A stretch of 64,000 nt of DNA from Robiginitalea aestuariiviva (GCF_029537735.1 NZ_JARPUQ010000001.1:494965-558964); one strand, 5' to 3'. Positions 7,875 through 17,202 are shown, numbered from the stretch's first letter. Notes: generated by a model from the sequence alone, not told the origin. Made by a program: numbers and translations.

Positions 7875-9230
7875 CTAAAATGTGTCCTTCAGCCAGTCGT
7901 AAGGGGTCCTGCCGATCCATCGGCCCCGGGTAAAATCCGGGACGTGCTGGGGTTCGCCACCGGCCGCAATGGATTGCTCGGATAGCGGGGTGACCGCGCT
8001 CCAGGCTGCAGCATCGTAGGCGTCAATGGGCGGGGCGATACCCCGTTTAGCCGATTCCACAAAGGCGTGCATCACAAAGAAATCCATACCCCCGTGCCCG
8101 GCCCCAGTGGCGTATTCTCCATAGCGCTGCCACAAAGGATGGTCGTAGGCCTCCAGCCAGGAAGCTGCCGGGTCCCATCGATGGGGTTGGGATTTCCCCT
8201 CTACATAAATGCGGCTGCCGTCCACTTCCCAAAGGCCTTTTGCCCCCTGTACCCGGAATCCCAGGGAGTACGGGCGGGGCAGGTTACAGTCGTGGGTCAC
8301 AATAATGGTTTCCCCCCGGGCTGTGGTCAGGGTGGTGGTAATCACATCGCCCTGTTTGAATTTCAGGGCCGCATTGGGGTGGTCCTCACCCCCCTGGGCC
8401 ACAATGTGGTTGTGCAAGCCTATGGCCTTGGAAGCCGAAGAGGTGAGGCTTACCAGGCGGTTGCCCCGGTTGATGTCTGCCATCACCGCAATAGGGCCCA
8501 GCCCGTGGGTGGGGTAGACATCCGCATTGCGTTTCAGGGAATGCAGGGTACGCCAGCGGGCTTCCGAGATGCCCTTTTCCCCGAACTCAGCGCCGCCTCC
8601 ATAGGGTTGTTTGCCGTTGTTGAATTTTACCTCGCGCAGGTCGTGCTGGTACCCGCAGCGGAAATGCACCAACTCCCCGAATACGCCTTCCCGCACCATG
8701 CGCAATACCGCCATAATGTCCCGCCGGTAGTTCACGTTTTCCAAAAGCATCATATGGGTGCCCGTGGCCTCGTGGGTGTTCACCAGGTCCCAGCATTCGG
8801 CCAGGGTGGTGGCGGCAGAAACTTCAAGCCCGGCATATTTCCCGGCCTTCATGGCGTCCACGGCCATAGGGGTATGCCAGAGCCAGGGGGTGGAAATCAC
8901 CACGGCATCCACAGCCTCCATGGCAAGCAGGTCGCGATACGAATATTCGTGGGCGCCAAAAGTAGCGGCTTTCGCCTGCCCGGCCTCTTTCAGGGCCTGG
9001 GCGGCAAGTTCCAGACGGGCCGGGTCCGTATCGCAAAGGGCAGTTACCTGCACATCGTCCCGCAATAAAAGGTTCCTCAAATGGTTGGTGCCCCGCAGGC
9101 CCAACCCGATCAGGCCAACGCGCAAGCGTTCAGTCTGGGGGGCAGCGGCCTGGAGTTGTCCCAGGGGGTAGATGCCCAAAGCGGTGGCGCCAAAGGCGGA
9201 TTTTCTCAGAAAAGAGCGTCTGGATTCCAT
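7875..9230 (-). CDS. GH109-type NAD-dependent glycosidase (alpha-N-acetylgalactosaminidase family)
   Basis: 451 residues. A Tat signal (SRRSFLRKS) precedes a Rossmann motif (GLIGLGLRG) that should hold a tightly bound NAD. The segments LLENVNYRRD, CGYQHDLREVKFN, YPTHGLGP and GGEDHPNA are the pattern I recognise from family GH109, whose founding members remove alpha-N-acetylgalactosamine by an NAD-dependent oxidation-elimination mechanism. This is far more specific than a generic Gfo/Idh/MocA call. The enzyme should be exported folded to the periplasm. It is divergent from a nucleotidyltransferase and a NahK-like kinase, which suggests amino-sugar salvage. Actual substrate specificity within GH109 varies and is not proven here. 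Confidence 0.85.
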   Translation of the reverse strand: MESRRSFLRKSAFGATALGIYPLGQLQAAAPQTERLRVGLIGLGLRGTNHLRNLLLRDDVQVTALCDTDPARLELAAQALKEAGQAKAATFGAHEYSYRDLLAMEAVDAVVISTPWLWHTPMAVDAMKAGKYAGLEVSAATTLAECWDLVNTHEATGTHMMLLENVNYRRDIMAVLRMVREGVFGELVHFRCGYQHDLREVKFNNGKQPYGGGAEFGEKGISEARWRTLHSLKRNADVYPTHGLGPIAVMADINRGNRLVSLTSSASKAIGLHNHIVAQGGEDHPNAALKFKQGDVITTTLTTARGETIIVTHDCNLPRPYSLGFRVQGAKGLWEVDGSRIYVEGKSQPHRWDPAASWLEAYDHPLWQRYGEYATGAGHGGMDFFVMHAFVESAKRGIAPPIDAYDAAAWSAVTPLSEQSIAAGGEPQHVPDFTRGRWIGRTPYDWLKDTF

Positions 9231-9304
9231 TTTTTAAAAGGTTGGATTGGATTTTGGAAGGTATGAAATAATCCCAATCCGGGAAGGAGTTCCCCCCAAA
9301 ACCT

Positions 9305-9312
9305 TATTTTTG
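9305..9312 (+). promoter_or_regulatory. -7 element for the nucleotidyltransferase-kinase pair
   Basis: TATTTTTG at 9305-9312 matches TAnnTTTG and lies 20 bases before the ATG at 9333, in the divergent gap with the GH109-type gene. A -33 element is not obvious. Confidence 0.5.
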
Positions 9313-9332
9313 GGCAGCGAAATAACGAACCC

Positions 9333-10220
9333 ATGACATTACTGCTGATGGCCGCAGGACGCGGCAGCCGATACGGCAAACTCAAACAATTTGACGACCT
9401 GGGGCCCCAGGGGGAATTCCTGATGGAATTCAGTATATACGATGCCCTGGCCAACGGGTTTAACCATATCGTGGTAATCACCCAGAAAGACAATGTGGAC
9501 TACCTGCGGGAATACCTGGGCCAGCGCCTGCCCGGCCATGTAAGCCTGGACGTACTGGCACAGGAACTTACGGACCTGCCGGCCGGCGCCCAGTTTGCGG
9601 GGGAACGCCCCAAACCCTGGGGAACGGCCCATGCGGTATGGACTGCCCGTTCGGTGATCACCCAGCCCTTTGCCGTGATCAATGCAGACGACTATTACGG
9701 GCAGCCGGCTTTTGCCCGCGCAGCCCATTTTATCTCCAACGCCGGCAACCGGGATCGTTTTGGCCTGGTGGCCTACACCCTGCAGGACACCCTCTCCCCC
9801 CATGGCTCCGTTTCCCGGGGCGTGTGCAGCCAGGAGGGGAACCTGTTGATGTCCGTGGACGAGCGGGTGGAAATTGCCCGGGAGAATGGGCAGATCCGCG
9901 ATGCGGACAGCGGCCTGGAGTTCACCGGGAACGAATTGGTGAGTATGAATTTCTGGGTGTGCAGCCCTCGTATCTTTCCGAAGATCGAAGCGGACTTCCG
10001 CCAATTCCTGGAAACGGCCGAAGACGCCTCCAAAGGGGAAATTTACCTGCCGTTTGTAATCCAGGACATGCTGCGCCAGGGCCTGACCGAGGTTGAAGTG
10101 ATTCCGGCCCAAAGTGACTGGTTTGGGGTTACCTATGCCGCGGACCGCGAAAAGGCAGTGGGAGCCCTACAGGACCTTACCGGCAACGGGAAGTATCCCT
10201 CCCCCCTCTGGACCTCCTGA
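9333..10220 (+). CDS. Sugar-phosphate nucleotidyltransferase (NTP_transferase)
   Basis: 295 residues. The N-terminal MAAGRGSRYGKLKQ is the nucleotide-binding loop of sugar nucleotidyltransferases (GxGxRxxxxTKxxxP type, here diverged), and INADDYYG at about 114-121 supplies metal-binding aspartates. It probably makes an NDP-sugar from a sugar 1-phosphate. The kinase-like gene begins 9 bases after its stop, so the product of that kinase may be its substrate. The nucleotide and the sugar cannot be read from sequence; UDP-HexNAc is the context-based guess. Confidence 0.75.
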   Translation: MTLLLMAAGRGSRYGKLKQFDDLGPQGEFLMEFSIYDALANGFNHIVVITQKDNVDYLREYLGQRLPGHVSLDVLAQELTDLPAGAQFAGERPKPWGTAHAVWTARSVITQPFAVINADDYYGQPAFARAAHFISNAGNRDRFGLVAYTLQDTLSPHGSVSRGVCSQEGNLLMSVDERVEIARENGQIRDADSGLEFTGNELVSMNFWVCSPRIFPKIEADFRQFLETAEDASKGEIYLPFVIQDMLRQGLTEVEVIPAQSDWFGVTYAADREKAVGALQDLTGNGKYPSPLWTS

Positions 10221-10229
10221 CCCCGGCCC

Positions 10230-11270
10230 ATGGATGCCGTCCTGAAACCCGTGCTGGCAGCCTTTGGGCTGAACCCGTTCCAGGTCTCACCCCTGGGGGG
10301 CGGCCTTATTAATGACACCTACCATGTTTTGGACCCCGGGCAAACAGGCGTAATCCTGCAACGGGTTAATACAAAAGTTTTCCAGGACCCCGTGGCCCTA
10401 ATGGAAAACCTGATGAAGGTACTCCCTGTACTGGAAGGTCCAGGATACCAAAAAACGGAACTCCTTAAAACGCCGGCAGGCGAAGCCTGGGTATGGCAAC
10501 CGGAATCGGGGTTCTGGCGGGCCTACCGGTACATCCCCAACAGCCGGACTTACGAAAATACCACAGACCCTGCCCTGGCCCGGGAAGCCGGGCGCATCCT
10601 GGGGCAATTCCACAACCTGCTGGATGGCGTGCCGGCCCGGGAACTGCATACGCCCTTGCCGGGCTTCCATGACCTGGAGAAGCGAGCCCGGGAACTGCAA
10701 GAAGCCGTATCCCAGGGCGGAACTGCGCGTAAATCCCAGGCTGCGCCCTGGCTAGAAGTGGCCGGCGGGCTTATCGATGCCTGCCGGGAAATCCCCTTTG
10801 ACACCTTTCCCCTCCGGGTTTGCCACAACGACCCGGTACTGAAAAACATCCTGTACCGCAAAGACCGCCCTCAGGCACTTTGCCTCATAGACCTGGATAC
10901 CCTTATGCCGGGGGTCCTGATCTGGGATTTCGGGGATGCGGTGCGCAGCGTTGTCTGTGCGTACCCTGAGGATTACGGGGGGGAGGGGGCCATGCAACCG
11001 GACCTGGACGCTTTCGCTGCCTTTGCGGACGGCTTTCTCGGCAGCGGGGTGGAGCTTACGGAGTCAGAACGGGAGTGGCTCCCCTGGGGCCTGATACTTA
11101 TGCCGCTGTTGCACGGCATCCGTGCTCTGGCGGATTATCTGGCAGGAGACGTGTACTACAAGGTCAGCTTCCCGGAGCAAAACCTGGTGCGCGCAAAGAA
11201 CCTGCTTGAGCTTGCCCGCGCAAGCCAGGAAGCGCTGCCGGAATTGTACCGGCGGTTTTCCGGGGCTTGA
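10230..11270 (+). CDS. Aminoglycoside-phosphotransferase-fold kinase, NahK-like
   Basis: 346 residues with the protein-kinase-like APH fold. The Brenner-type catalytic segment CHNDPVLKNILY and the metal-binding segment LIDLDTLMPG...DFGDAVR closely resemble N-acetylhexosamine 1-kinase (NahK), which phosphorylates the anomeric position of GlcNAc or GalNAc. It overlaps neither neighbour: 9 bases after the nucleotidyltransferase and 3 bases before the convergent acyl-CoA dehydrogenase. The pairing kinase plus nucleotidyltransferase suggests a HexNAc to HexNAc-1-P to UDP-HexNAc route. Choline or other small-molecule kinases share the fold and are the main alternatives. Confidence 0.7.
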   Translation: MDAVLKPVLAAFGLNPFQVSPLGGGLINDTYHVLDPGQTGVILQRVNTKVFQDPVALMENLMKVLPVLEGPGYQKTELLKTPAGEAWVWQPESGFWRAYRYIPNSRTYENTTDPALAREAGRILGQFHNLLDGVPARELHTPLPGFHDLEKRARELQEAVSQGGTARKSQAAPWLEVAGGLIDACREIPFDTFPLRVCHNDPVLKNILYRKDRPQALCLIDLDTLMPGVLIWDFGDAVRSVVCAYPEDYGGEGAMQPDLDAFAAFADGFLGSGVELTESEREWLPWGLILMPLLHGIRALADYLAGDVYYKVSFPEQNLVRAKNLLELARASQEALPELYRRFSGA

Positions 11271-11273
11271 TTC

Positions 11274-12452
11274 CTATTTAAAAGCGCTAAATCCGGTAAT
11301 ATCGTGCCCGGTAATGAGCAAGTGAATGTCGTGCGTGCCTTCGTAGGTGACCACGGATTCCAGGTTCATCATGTGGCGCATGATGGGATACTCCCCGGTA
11401 ATCCCCATACCGCCCAATACCTGCCGGGCATCCCGGGCAATTTTCAGGGCCATATCCACATTGTTTCGCTTGGCCATGCTGATCTGGGCCGTGGTGGCCT
11501 TGCCTTCGTTTTTGAGCTGCCCCAGGCGGAAAGCCAGCAACTGGGCCTTGGTGATTTCCGTAACCATTTCGGCCAGCTTCTTTTGCTGCAGTTGGGTGGC
11601 CGCGATGGGTTTGCCGAATTGCACCCGCTCCCTGGCATAGCGCAGGGCCGTATCGTAGCAGTCCATGGCCGCCCCGATGGCGCCCCAGGCAATTCCGTAC
11701 CGGGCAGAGTCCAGACACCCCAGAGGAGCGCCCAGTCCGTTCTTGCCGGGCAATAGGTTTTCCTTGGGCACTTTTACATTGTCGAAAATGAGTTCACCCG
11801 TGGCCGAGGCGCGCAGGGACCATTTATTATGCGTTTCCGGGGTGCTGAAACCTTCCATCCCGCGTTCTACTATCAGCCCGTGGATGCGGCCTTCCTCATT
11901 TTTGGCCCAGACCACGGCAATGTCTGCAAAAGGGGCATTGGAAATCCAGAGCTTGGCCCCGTTCAGCAAAAAATGATCGCCCTTGTCCTTGAAGTGGGTC
12001 ACCATCCCCCCGGGGTTGGACCCGTGGTCCGGCTCGGTCAGGCCAAAACAGCCCATCAGTTCCCCGGTGGCCAGTTTGGGCAGGTATTTCTGCTTTTGGT
12101 CTTCACTTCCGTAGGCGAAAATGGGGTACATCACCAGGGAGGACTGCACCGAGGCGGTTGAGCGCACCCCACTGTCTCCGCGTTCAATTTCCTGCATGAT
12201 CAGGCCGTAGCTGATCTGGTCCAGCCCCGCCCCGCCGTATTCCATGGGAATGTAGGGACCAAAGGCGCCAATCTCGGCCAGCCCGCCAATGATTTCTTTC
12301 GGGAAGGCTGCCCGCTGGGCAAAATCCTCGATGATGGGCGAAACCGAGCGCTTCACCCAGCTGCGGGCTGCGTCGCGCACCAGTTTGTGCTCTTCAGTGA
12401 GCAAATCGTCCAGCAGGTAGTAATCGGGGGCTTCAAAAAGATCGGGTTTCAT
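11274..12452 (-). CDS. gcdH: Acyl-CoA dehydrogenase, glutaryl-CoA dehydrogenase type
   Basis: 392 residues from the ATG at 12452 (MKPDLFEAPDYYLLDDLLTEE); a start 14 codons upstream would overlap the promoter. FAD-binding motifs CFGLTEPDHGSNPG and LWISNAPFAD are present. The C-terminal TYEGTHDIHLLITGHDITG places the catalytic Glu as in glutaryl-CoA dehydrogenase, which oxidises and decarboxylates glutaryl-CoA to crotonyl-CoA in lysine and tryptophan breakdown. The full sequence fits this subfamily better than generic acyl-CoA dehydrogenases. No other gene of the pathway is next to it. The electron-transfer flavoprotein it needs is not in the window. Confidence 0.85.
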   Translation of the reverse strand: MKPDLFEAPDYYLLDDLLTEEHKLVRDAARSWVKRSVSPIIEDFAQRAAFPKEIIGGLAEIGAFGPYIPMEYGGAGLDQISYGLIMQEIERGDSGVRSTASVQSSLVMYPIFAYGSEDQKQKYLPKLATGELMGCFGLTEPDHGSNPGGMVTHFKDKGDHFLLNGAKLWISNAPFADIAVVWAKNEEGRIHGLIVERGMEGFSTPETHNKWSLRASATGELIFDNVKVPKENLLPGKNGLGAPLGCLDSARYGIAWGAIGAAMDCYDTALRYARERVQFGKPIAATQLQQKKLAEMVTEITKAQLLAFRLGQLKNEGKATTAQISMAKRNNVDMALKIARDARQVLGGMGITGEYPIMRHMMNLESVVTYEGTHDIHLLITGHDITGFSAFK

Positions 12453-12472
12453 GGGTGTAAAATTATCAGGTT

Positions 12473-12480
12473 CAAAGGTA
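12473..12480 (-). promoter_or_regulatory. -7 element upstream of the acyl-CoA dehydrogenase
   Basis: On the minus strand TACCTTTG (12480 to 12473) matches TAnnTTTG and lies about 20 bases ahead of the ATG at 12452. Confidence 0.5.
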
Positions 12481-12548
12481 GATAAAACCAACAAATAGCA
12501 GGCGGATCGTTATGAATTTAACGAGAAGGTTTTGCCAGGGCAGCGGGC

Positions 12549-13637
12549 TTAACGCATTAGGAATTCGGCCAGCAACCGGTGAAAATGATGTACCCCCTGC
12601 TCCCGCGTGGGTGAAAAGCGCCCCGCGCGGTAAAAACGGGACTGCAGCCCCTTGTGTACGCCTTCCACCACGGCCTCATCTTCCAGTTCCACGCGGTCCA
12701 GGCCGGAACCCGCACCCCGGTCCAGTTTGGAGGCATCCCAGACAAAGCTCTTAAAGGTAACCCGCGTGTGGTCCGGGCCCAGCGGATGCACCCAGTTGAC
12801 CGAGACCCCCCAGGGGTAAAAATTAAACATGGTATTCGGGAAGAGCAAGAAATAATAGGCGGCTACCTGCCGCCCGGCATCCGGATGCTTTTCGGGCAGG
12901 GCAAAGACCTCCTGCTCCCCGTCCGCATAACCAATCTGCAGGTTGCAATGCTCAAAAAGTACCGTTTCGTAGTCCCCGTAATCCAAAACTGCATCCAGGG
13001 CCTTATGCACAAAGGGGATATGGAACCCTTCCAGGAAATTGTCGCAATACAGGGCCCAATGGGCCTTCACATCGTACACCTGGGTGCGCGACGGGTCCGG
13101 CCGGAGTTGGTCCAGGGGCAGGAACCCGATGCGGGCCTCCATGGCTTCCAGGACAGGTCCTATTTCAAAGGCCGGGTCCAGGCCGGCAAACAGGAAGGGG
13201 CCCCATTGACGCAGGGGCAGCTGGGCGAGGTGGTCGCAGGGCGAAGGAAAGTCTTTGGTCTGTTCAAATTCCGGCATATGCTCAAAACTACCATCCAGGC
13301 CAAAACGCCGCCCGTGGTAGCCGCATACAAGCTTACGCGCCGGGCCGGATTCTTCCACAACCAGGTTGCCCCGGTGGGTGCAGACATTGCTCAGGCAATA
13401 GGGGTTACCCCCTGCATCCCGGGTCAAAACCAGGGGTTCGTCCAAAAAGCCCTCCAACAACATTAACGGGGTTGCAGAACCCGGATCCCCAAGCATACCG
13501 CTATCCCCGATGCATTGCCAGGATTGGTAAAAAACCTTTTCTTTAAGGGCCTGGTACACTTCCGGGTCCCGGTAAAAGGATGCCGGCAGGGTCTCGGCTT
13601 TCCGAATGTCCGGATCTATATGGAAGGATGGTATCAC
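12549..13637 (-). CDS. Rieske non-heme iron aromatic-ring-hydroxylating oxygenase, alpha subunit type
   Basis: 362 residues if started at the GTG at 13637 (IPSFHIDPDIRKAETLP). An ATG at 13718 in the same frame would overlap the divergent permease gene by 31 bases and add 27 unlike residues, so I prefer the GTG. The Rieske cluster ligands are C86-x-H88 and C105-x2-H108. The mononuclear iron site is N200-x2-E203-x2-H206-x4-H211. Such enzymes use a reductase to activate oxygen on aromatic, quaternary-ammonium or related substrates. No reductase or beta subunit lies beside it. Length and stand-alone context resemble choline/carnitine monooxygenase-like members, but the substrate is unknown. Confidence 0.8.
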   Translation of the reverse strand: MIPSFHIDPDIRKAETLPASFYRDPEVYQALKEKVFYQSWQCIGDSGMLGDPGSATPLMLLEGFLDEPLVLTRDAGGNPYCLSNVCTHRGNLVVEESGPARKLVCGYHGRRFGLDGSFEHMPEFEQTKDFPSPCDHLAQLPLRQWGPFLFAGLDPAFEIGPVLEAMEARIGFLPLDQLRPDPSRTQVYDVKAHWALYCDNFLEGFHIPFVHKALDAVLDYGDYETVLFEHCNLQIGYADGEQEVFALPEKHPDAGRQVAAYYFLLFPNTMFNFYPWGVSVNWVHPLGPDHTRVTFKSFVWDASKLDRGAGSGLDRVELEDEAVVEGVHKGLQSRFYRAGRFSPTREQGVHHFHRLLAEFLMR

Positions 13638-13687
13638 GCAAACCGTTTCTAAGGAATTAAAGTTATGGATTTCTTTCCGATCGCTCC

Positions 13688-14998
13688 ATGGGAATAACTT
13701 CAAAAACAGGCGGCGCACTCGGCTTCTGGATGAGTATTTCCCTGGTGGTCGGCAACATGATCGGGGCGGGGGTTTTCCTGATGCCCGCCGCCCTGGCCCA
13801 ATACGGGGGGATCAGCCTGGCCGGCTGGGTGATATCCGCTGCAGGCGCCTTGCTGATTGCGCAAATGTTCAGCCGGCTCAGCCGATTGCTTACGGGGCGC
13901 GGCGGGGGGCCTTATGCCTTTGCCCGCGCCGGCCTGGGAGACTATCCGGGCTTTTTGGTGGCCTGGGGCTATTGGAACTCCATCTGGATTGCCAATGCCG
14001 CCATTACCATTGCCTTTGTGGGAGCCGCCTCGGACCTGGTTCCGGCCCTGCAGGCCCGTCCGCTGCTGGCTATGGCCATGGGGATGGGTACGCTCTGGTT
14101 GCTTACCGGGGTGAACCTGCTGGGGTTGCGTCGTTCCGGCTGGCTGCAGCTGGTCAGCACCGCCCTCAAACTCCTGCCCATCCTGGTGGTTATTGCCGGT
14201 GGCTGGTTCTTTTTCAGGCCGGAACACTTTGTTCCCCTGAATGCCAGCGGGCAATCCGGCCTGGAAGCCATTGCGGCTTCCGGGGCCCTGACCCTGTACG
14301 CCTTCCTGGGCCTGGAAAGCGCCACGGTACCCGCAGACCACATCCGCGACCCAGGCCGTAATGTTCCCAGGGCTACCCTGGTAGGCACCGCCCTCACCAC
14401 GGTGGTCTACATCCTGGGTACCGTAGTGGTAATGGGTATGGTTCCCATGGGAGAACTGGCCGCATCTACCGCCCCCTTTGCCGATGCCATGCGGATCATT
14501 TCCGGGAAGTGGGGCGGGGTACTGGTAGCCGGGGGCATGGCCGTAGCTGCCTTTGGCGCCCTGAATGGCTGGATCCTGATCCAGGGGCAGGTGGCGCGGG
14601 CCACCGCCAGGGACGGTCTTTTTCCTGCAGTTTTCGGGAAGGAAAACCGCTTTGGCGTGCCGGGTTATGGCCTGGTCCTGGGGAGTGTACTGAGCTCCCT
14701 GCTTGTCGGGATGCATTATACAGAAGGCCTGGTGGAGCAGTTCCGGTTTATGATCCTGTTGTCCACCTTCTGCACCCTGGTGCCCTATGTGGGCAGTGCC
14801 CTGGCCTATTTGGTTTTGTCGCGCAGGCAACGCCTGGGAACGCCGGGCGTATGGATCCTGGGCGGGAGCACCCTGGCCTTTTCGGCCTGGGCCATCTATG
14901 GCGCTGGCGGGCCTGCAGTCCTTTGGGGACTGGCCTTACTCCTGCTGGGCACCCCGGTGTATTGGGCCGTCAAACGGGCCCGCCGTACCAACTCCTGA
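13688..14998 (+). CDS. APC-family amino-acid/polyamine permease
   Basis: 436 residues with about twelve hydrophobic helices. The N-terminal GNMIGAGVFLMPAALA segment in helix 1 is the substrate-binding signature of the amino acid-polyamine-organocation superfamily. LTLYAFLGLESATVPADHIRDPGRNVPRA (split around residues 200-228) matches the helix 6 region of AdiC/PotE-type carriers. It likely moves an amino acid or amine across the inner membrane. The gene is divergent from the Rieske oxygenase and convergent with trmN6. Specificity is not readable; AdiC-like antiport is one option. Confidence 0.8.
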   Translation: MGITSKTGGALGFWMSISLVVGNMIGAGVFLMPAALAQYGGISLAGWVISAAGALLIAQMFSRLSRLLTGRGGGPYAFARAGLGDYPGFLVAWGYWNSIWIANAAITIAFVGAASDLVPALQARPLLAMAMGMGTLWLLTGVNLLGLRRSGWLQLVSTALKLLPILVVIAGGWFFFRPEHFVPLNASGQSGLEAIAASGALTLYAFLGLESATVPADHIRDPGRNVPRATLVGTALTTVVYILGTVVVMGMVPMGELAASTAPFADAMRIISGKWGGVLVAGGMAVAAFGALNGWILIQGQVARATARDGLFPAVFGKENRFGVPGYGLVLGSVLSSLLVGMHYTEGLVEQFRFMILLSTFCTLVPYVGSALAYLVLSRRQRLGTPGVWILGGSTLAFSAWAIYGAGGPAVLWGLALLLLGTPVYWAVKRARRTNS

Positions 14999-15013
14999 TC
15001 TGGGGTTGCAACC

Positions 15014-15724
15014 TCACATTTTCAGGTAGTAATCCCTGGTAAGCGCCCGGAATTCGGTGCTGGGCTCCCCCGCAATTTGCGCAATGATCAACTCGGAAAC
15101 TTTGGGCTTCCCGGCGGTCCTGCCCAGGTGGAGCAACATGCGCTTGCACGGGACGTCGGGCAACCCGCGTACCCGGCAAAGCCGCAAGGGATAAAGGCTA
15201 TGGGCAGCGGCCAGGTCCATAAACCCAGGGGCTTCTCCCACGGGTAGGATCAGGGAAAGGGTGCCCGCAGGCCCCAGGAGCCGGTCCGCACCCTCCAGCA
15301 AGGTTTCAAATGGGAGGGAGCGCAGCTGACGGGCCTGGTCGCGGCGGGGTTCCCCGGAAGACACCATTTCCCGGTAAAATGGGGGGTTGCTCACCAGGGC
15401 ATCCCAATCTTTAGCAGCATCACGAGCATACGTTCCAAAATCCGCCGCGTGGGCCCTGAGCCTTTCGGACCAGGGGGAGGCTGCCATGTTGGCTTTGGCC
15501 TGTGCTGCAGCCGAAGGGTCCCGGTCAATTCCCGTAATATGGGCCAGGGGGCAGCGTTGCGCCAACATCAGGGCGATGAGCCCGTTGCCGGTACCGACGT
15601 CCAGGATCCTGCGCGCCTTTCCGGGAACAGGGGCCCAGGCCCCCAGCAAGATGCCATCCGTCCCTACCTTCATGGCCGCTCCGGCCTCGTCTACCTGGAA
15701 TTGTTTGAACCGGAAAACCGACAC
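15014..15724 (-). CDS. trmN6: tRNA1(Val) (adenine37-N6)-methyltransferase TrmN6
   Basis: 236 residues, a class I SAM-dependent methyltransferase. The SAM-binding motif DVGTGNG is at 42-48 and the N6-adenine motif NPPF at 113-116. The N-terminal FRFKQFQVDEAGAAMKVGTDG and overall length match YfiC/TrmN6, which methylates A37 next to the anticodon of tRNA1(Val) in E. coli. The stop lies two bases... upstream of nothing else: its start at 15724 almost touches the sulfatase stop at 15727, so the sulfatase gene may be transcribed into it. Target tRNA in this organism is inferred. Confidence 0.85.
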   Translation of the reverse strand: MSVFRFKQFQVDEAGAAMKVGTDGILLGAWAPVPGKARRILDVGTGNGLIALMLAQRCPLAHITGIDRDPSAAAQAKANMAASPWSERLRAHAADFGTYARDAAKDWDALVSNPPFYREMVSSGEPRRDQARQLRSLPFETLLEGADRLLGPAGTLSLILPVGEAPGFMDLAAAHSLYPLRLCRVRGLPDVPCKRMLLHLGRTAGKPKVSELIIAQIAGEPSTEFRALTRDYYLKM

Positions 15725-15726
15725 CG

Positions 15727-17202
15727 TCAGGGTTCTGGTGTTTCCCCTGGCGCAAGCCGGCCCGGGGGGCGGTTTTCCACCCCTTCACTCCCGGTCAGTG
15801 CATCGCCCAGGCGGTGGCGCATCCCATCGGCCAGGGCAGAAAGCCGGCCGACCACTTCCGGGTTCTCGGAGGCTACATCCCGCGTTTCGGAGGGGTCCCG
15901 GCCCAGGTGGTATAGCTCCGGGGTTTCCAGCTCAAAATAGGTATACGGCCCCGGAAGCCCGTCACGCCCCGGGGGTTGCCCCTCCATGGAGCGATAGCTG
16001 TGGGGGAAGTACATTTTCCAGGGGCCGCTGCGCACCGCGTGCATCTCGTTTACGCGGTAGTAATAAAAGTAGGCGTCCTGGGAGCTCTCCTGCTGCAGCC
16101 CGGTTAGCAGGGGCCAGATATTTTTGCCGTCAATGGGGTTTTGGGGCCTGGGGGCGCCCGCCAGGTCCGTGAGGGTAGGCAGCAGATCAATGGCCATGGC
16201 CGGCACCTCCACCCGTTGCCCGGCCGGGATCCGGCCCGGGAACTTCAGGATAAAAGGTTCGCGCACCCCCCCTTCCCAGGTAGTGCCTTTCCCTTCCCGC
16301 AGCGGCCCGGCACTCCCGGCATGGTTCCCATAGGATAACCATGGGCCGTTGTCCGAGGTAAAGACCACCAGCGTATTTTCGCTAAGGCCGTTGTCTTGCA
16401 GCGCCTGCAGGATCTGCCCTACCGACCAGTCAATTTCCATGATCACGTCTCCGTAAAGCCCACGTCCGGATTTTCCGCGAAAGGCTTCCGAGGCAAATAG
16501 CGGCACATGGGGCTGGGGGTGGGGCACATAGAGGAAGAACGGCTGGTCGCGGTGCTCCCGGATAAAGGCCACACTTTTGCGGGTGATGTCCCGCGTCAGG
16601 TAGGTCTGGTCGTCCAGGGTATCCACCACGGTTTCCTGTTCGTAGAGGGGAAGGGGGTCAAAATGGAAGACACTCCCCTGCTGGGGGTGATGGGGCCACA
16701 TGTCGTTGGAATAGGGAATACCGTAAAACTGATCAAAGCCGTGGCGGGTCGGAAGGAATTCCGGCGCATCGCCCAGGTGCCATTTCCCGAAAATACCAGT
16801 GCTATACCCCCGGGCCTGCAGCAGTTCTGCCAGGGTTTCCTCTTCCGGGTTCAGCCCCACCGGGCTGCCGGGCATCAGGGCATTGTGGATCCCGATCCGG
16901 TTGGGATAACACCCGGTAAGCAAGGCGGCCCGGGAAGCCGAACATACGGGCTGGGCCGCGTAGAACTCGGTCAGGACTACCCCTTCTGCCGCCATCCCGT
17001 CCAGGTTGGGGGTCGGGATATCCGCAGCCCCGAAGACCCCTACATCCCCGTATCCCTGGTCGTCTGTAAAGATGATAACGATGTTGGGGCGGTCCGGGTC
17101 TCCCCGTTCCGGGACTTCGGACCGGCACCTGGCCAGGGTGGAAAACAGGGCAGCCAACAGCCCCATTCCGGCGGCCCCTAGCGGTGAAAACTTGGGTTTC
17201 AT
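15727..17202 (-). CDS. Sulfatase, lipoprotein (S1-type)
   Basis: 491 residues from the ATG at 17202, which opens a lipoprotein-like signal ending LARC (Cys26). A longer frame to 17298 adds unlike residues and would touch the divergent gene. The sulfatase signature reads C87-S-A-S-R-A-A-L-L-T-G, with Cys87 expected to become formylglycine; Ala replaces the usual Pro. NIVIIFTDDQGYGDVG supplies the N-terminal metal-binding Asp pair and FGKWHLG follows. It should remove sulfate esters from polysaccharides in the periplasm or at the surface. No sulfatase-maturating enzyme is present in the window. Divergent from a PVC-type cytochrome gene. Confidence 0.9.
   Translation of the reverse strand: MKPKFSPLGAAGMGLLAALFSTLARCRSEVPERGDPDRPNIVIIFTDDQGYGDVGVFGAADIPTPNLDGMAAEGVVLTEFYAAQPVCSASRAALLTGCYPNRIGIHNALMPGSPVGLNPEEETLAELLQARGYSTGIFGKWHLGDAPEFLPTRHGFDQFYGIPYSNDMWPHHPQQGSVFHFDPLPLYEQETVVDTLDDQTYLTRDITRKSVAFIREHRDQPFFLYVPHPQPHVPLFASEAFRGKSGRGLYGDVIMEIDWSVGQILQALQDNGLSENTLVVFTSDNGPWLSYGNHAGSAGPLREGKGTTWEGGVREPFILKFPGRIPAGQRVEVPAMAIDLLPTLTDLAGAPRPQNPIDGKNIWPLLTGLQQESSQDAYFYYYRVNEMHAVRSGPWKMYFPHSYRSMEGQPPGRDGLPGPYTYFELETPELYHLGRDPSETRDVASENPEVVGRLSALADGMRHRLGDALTGSEGVENRPPGRLAPGETPEP

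Noticed and set aside
8067-9068. 333-codon plus-strand frame opposite the GH109-type gene
   Set aside because: No domain, and it is antisense to a gene with strong family signatures.
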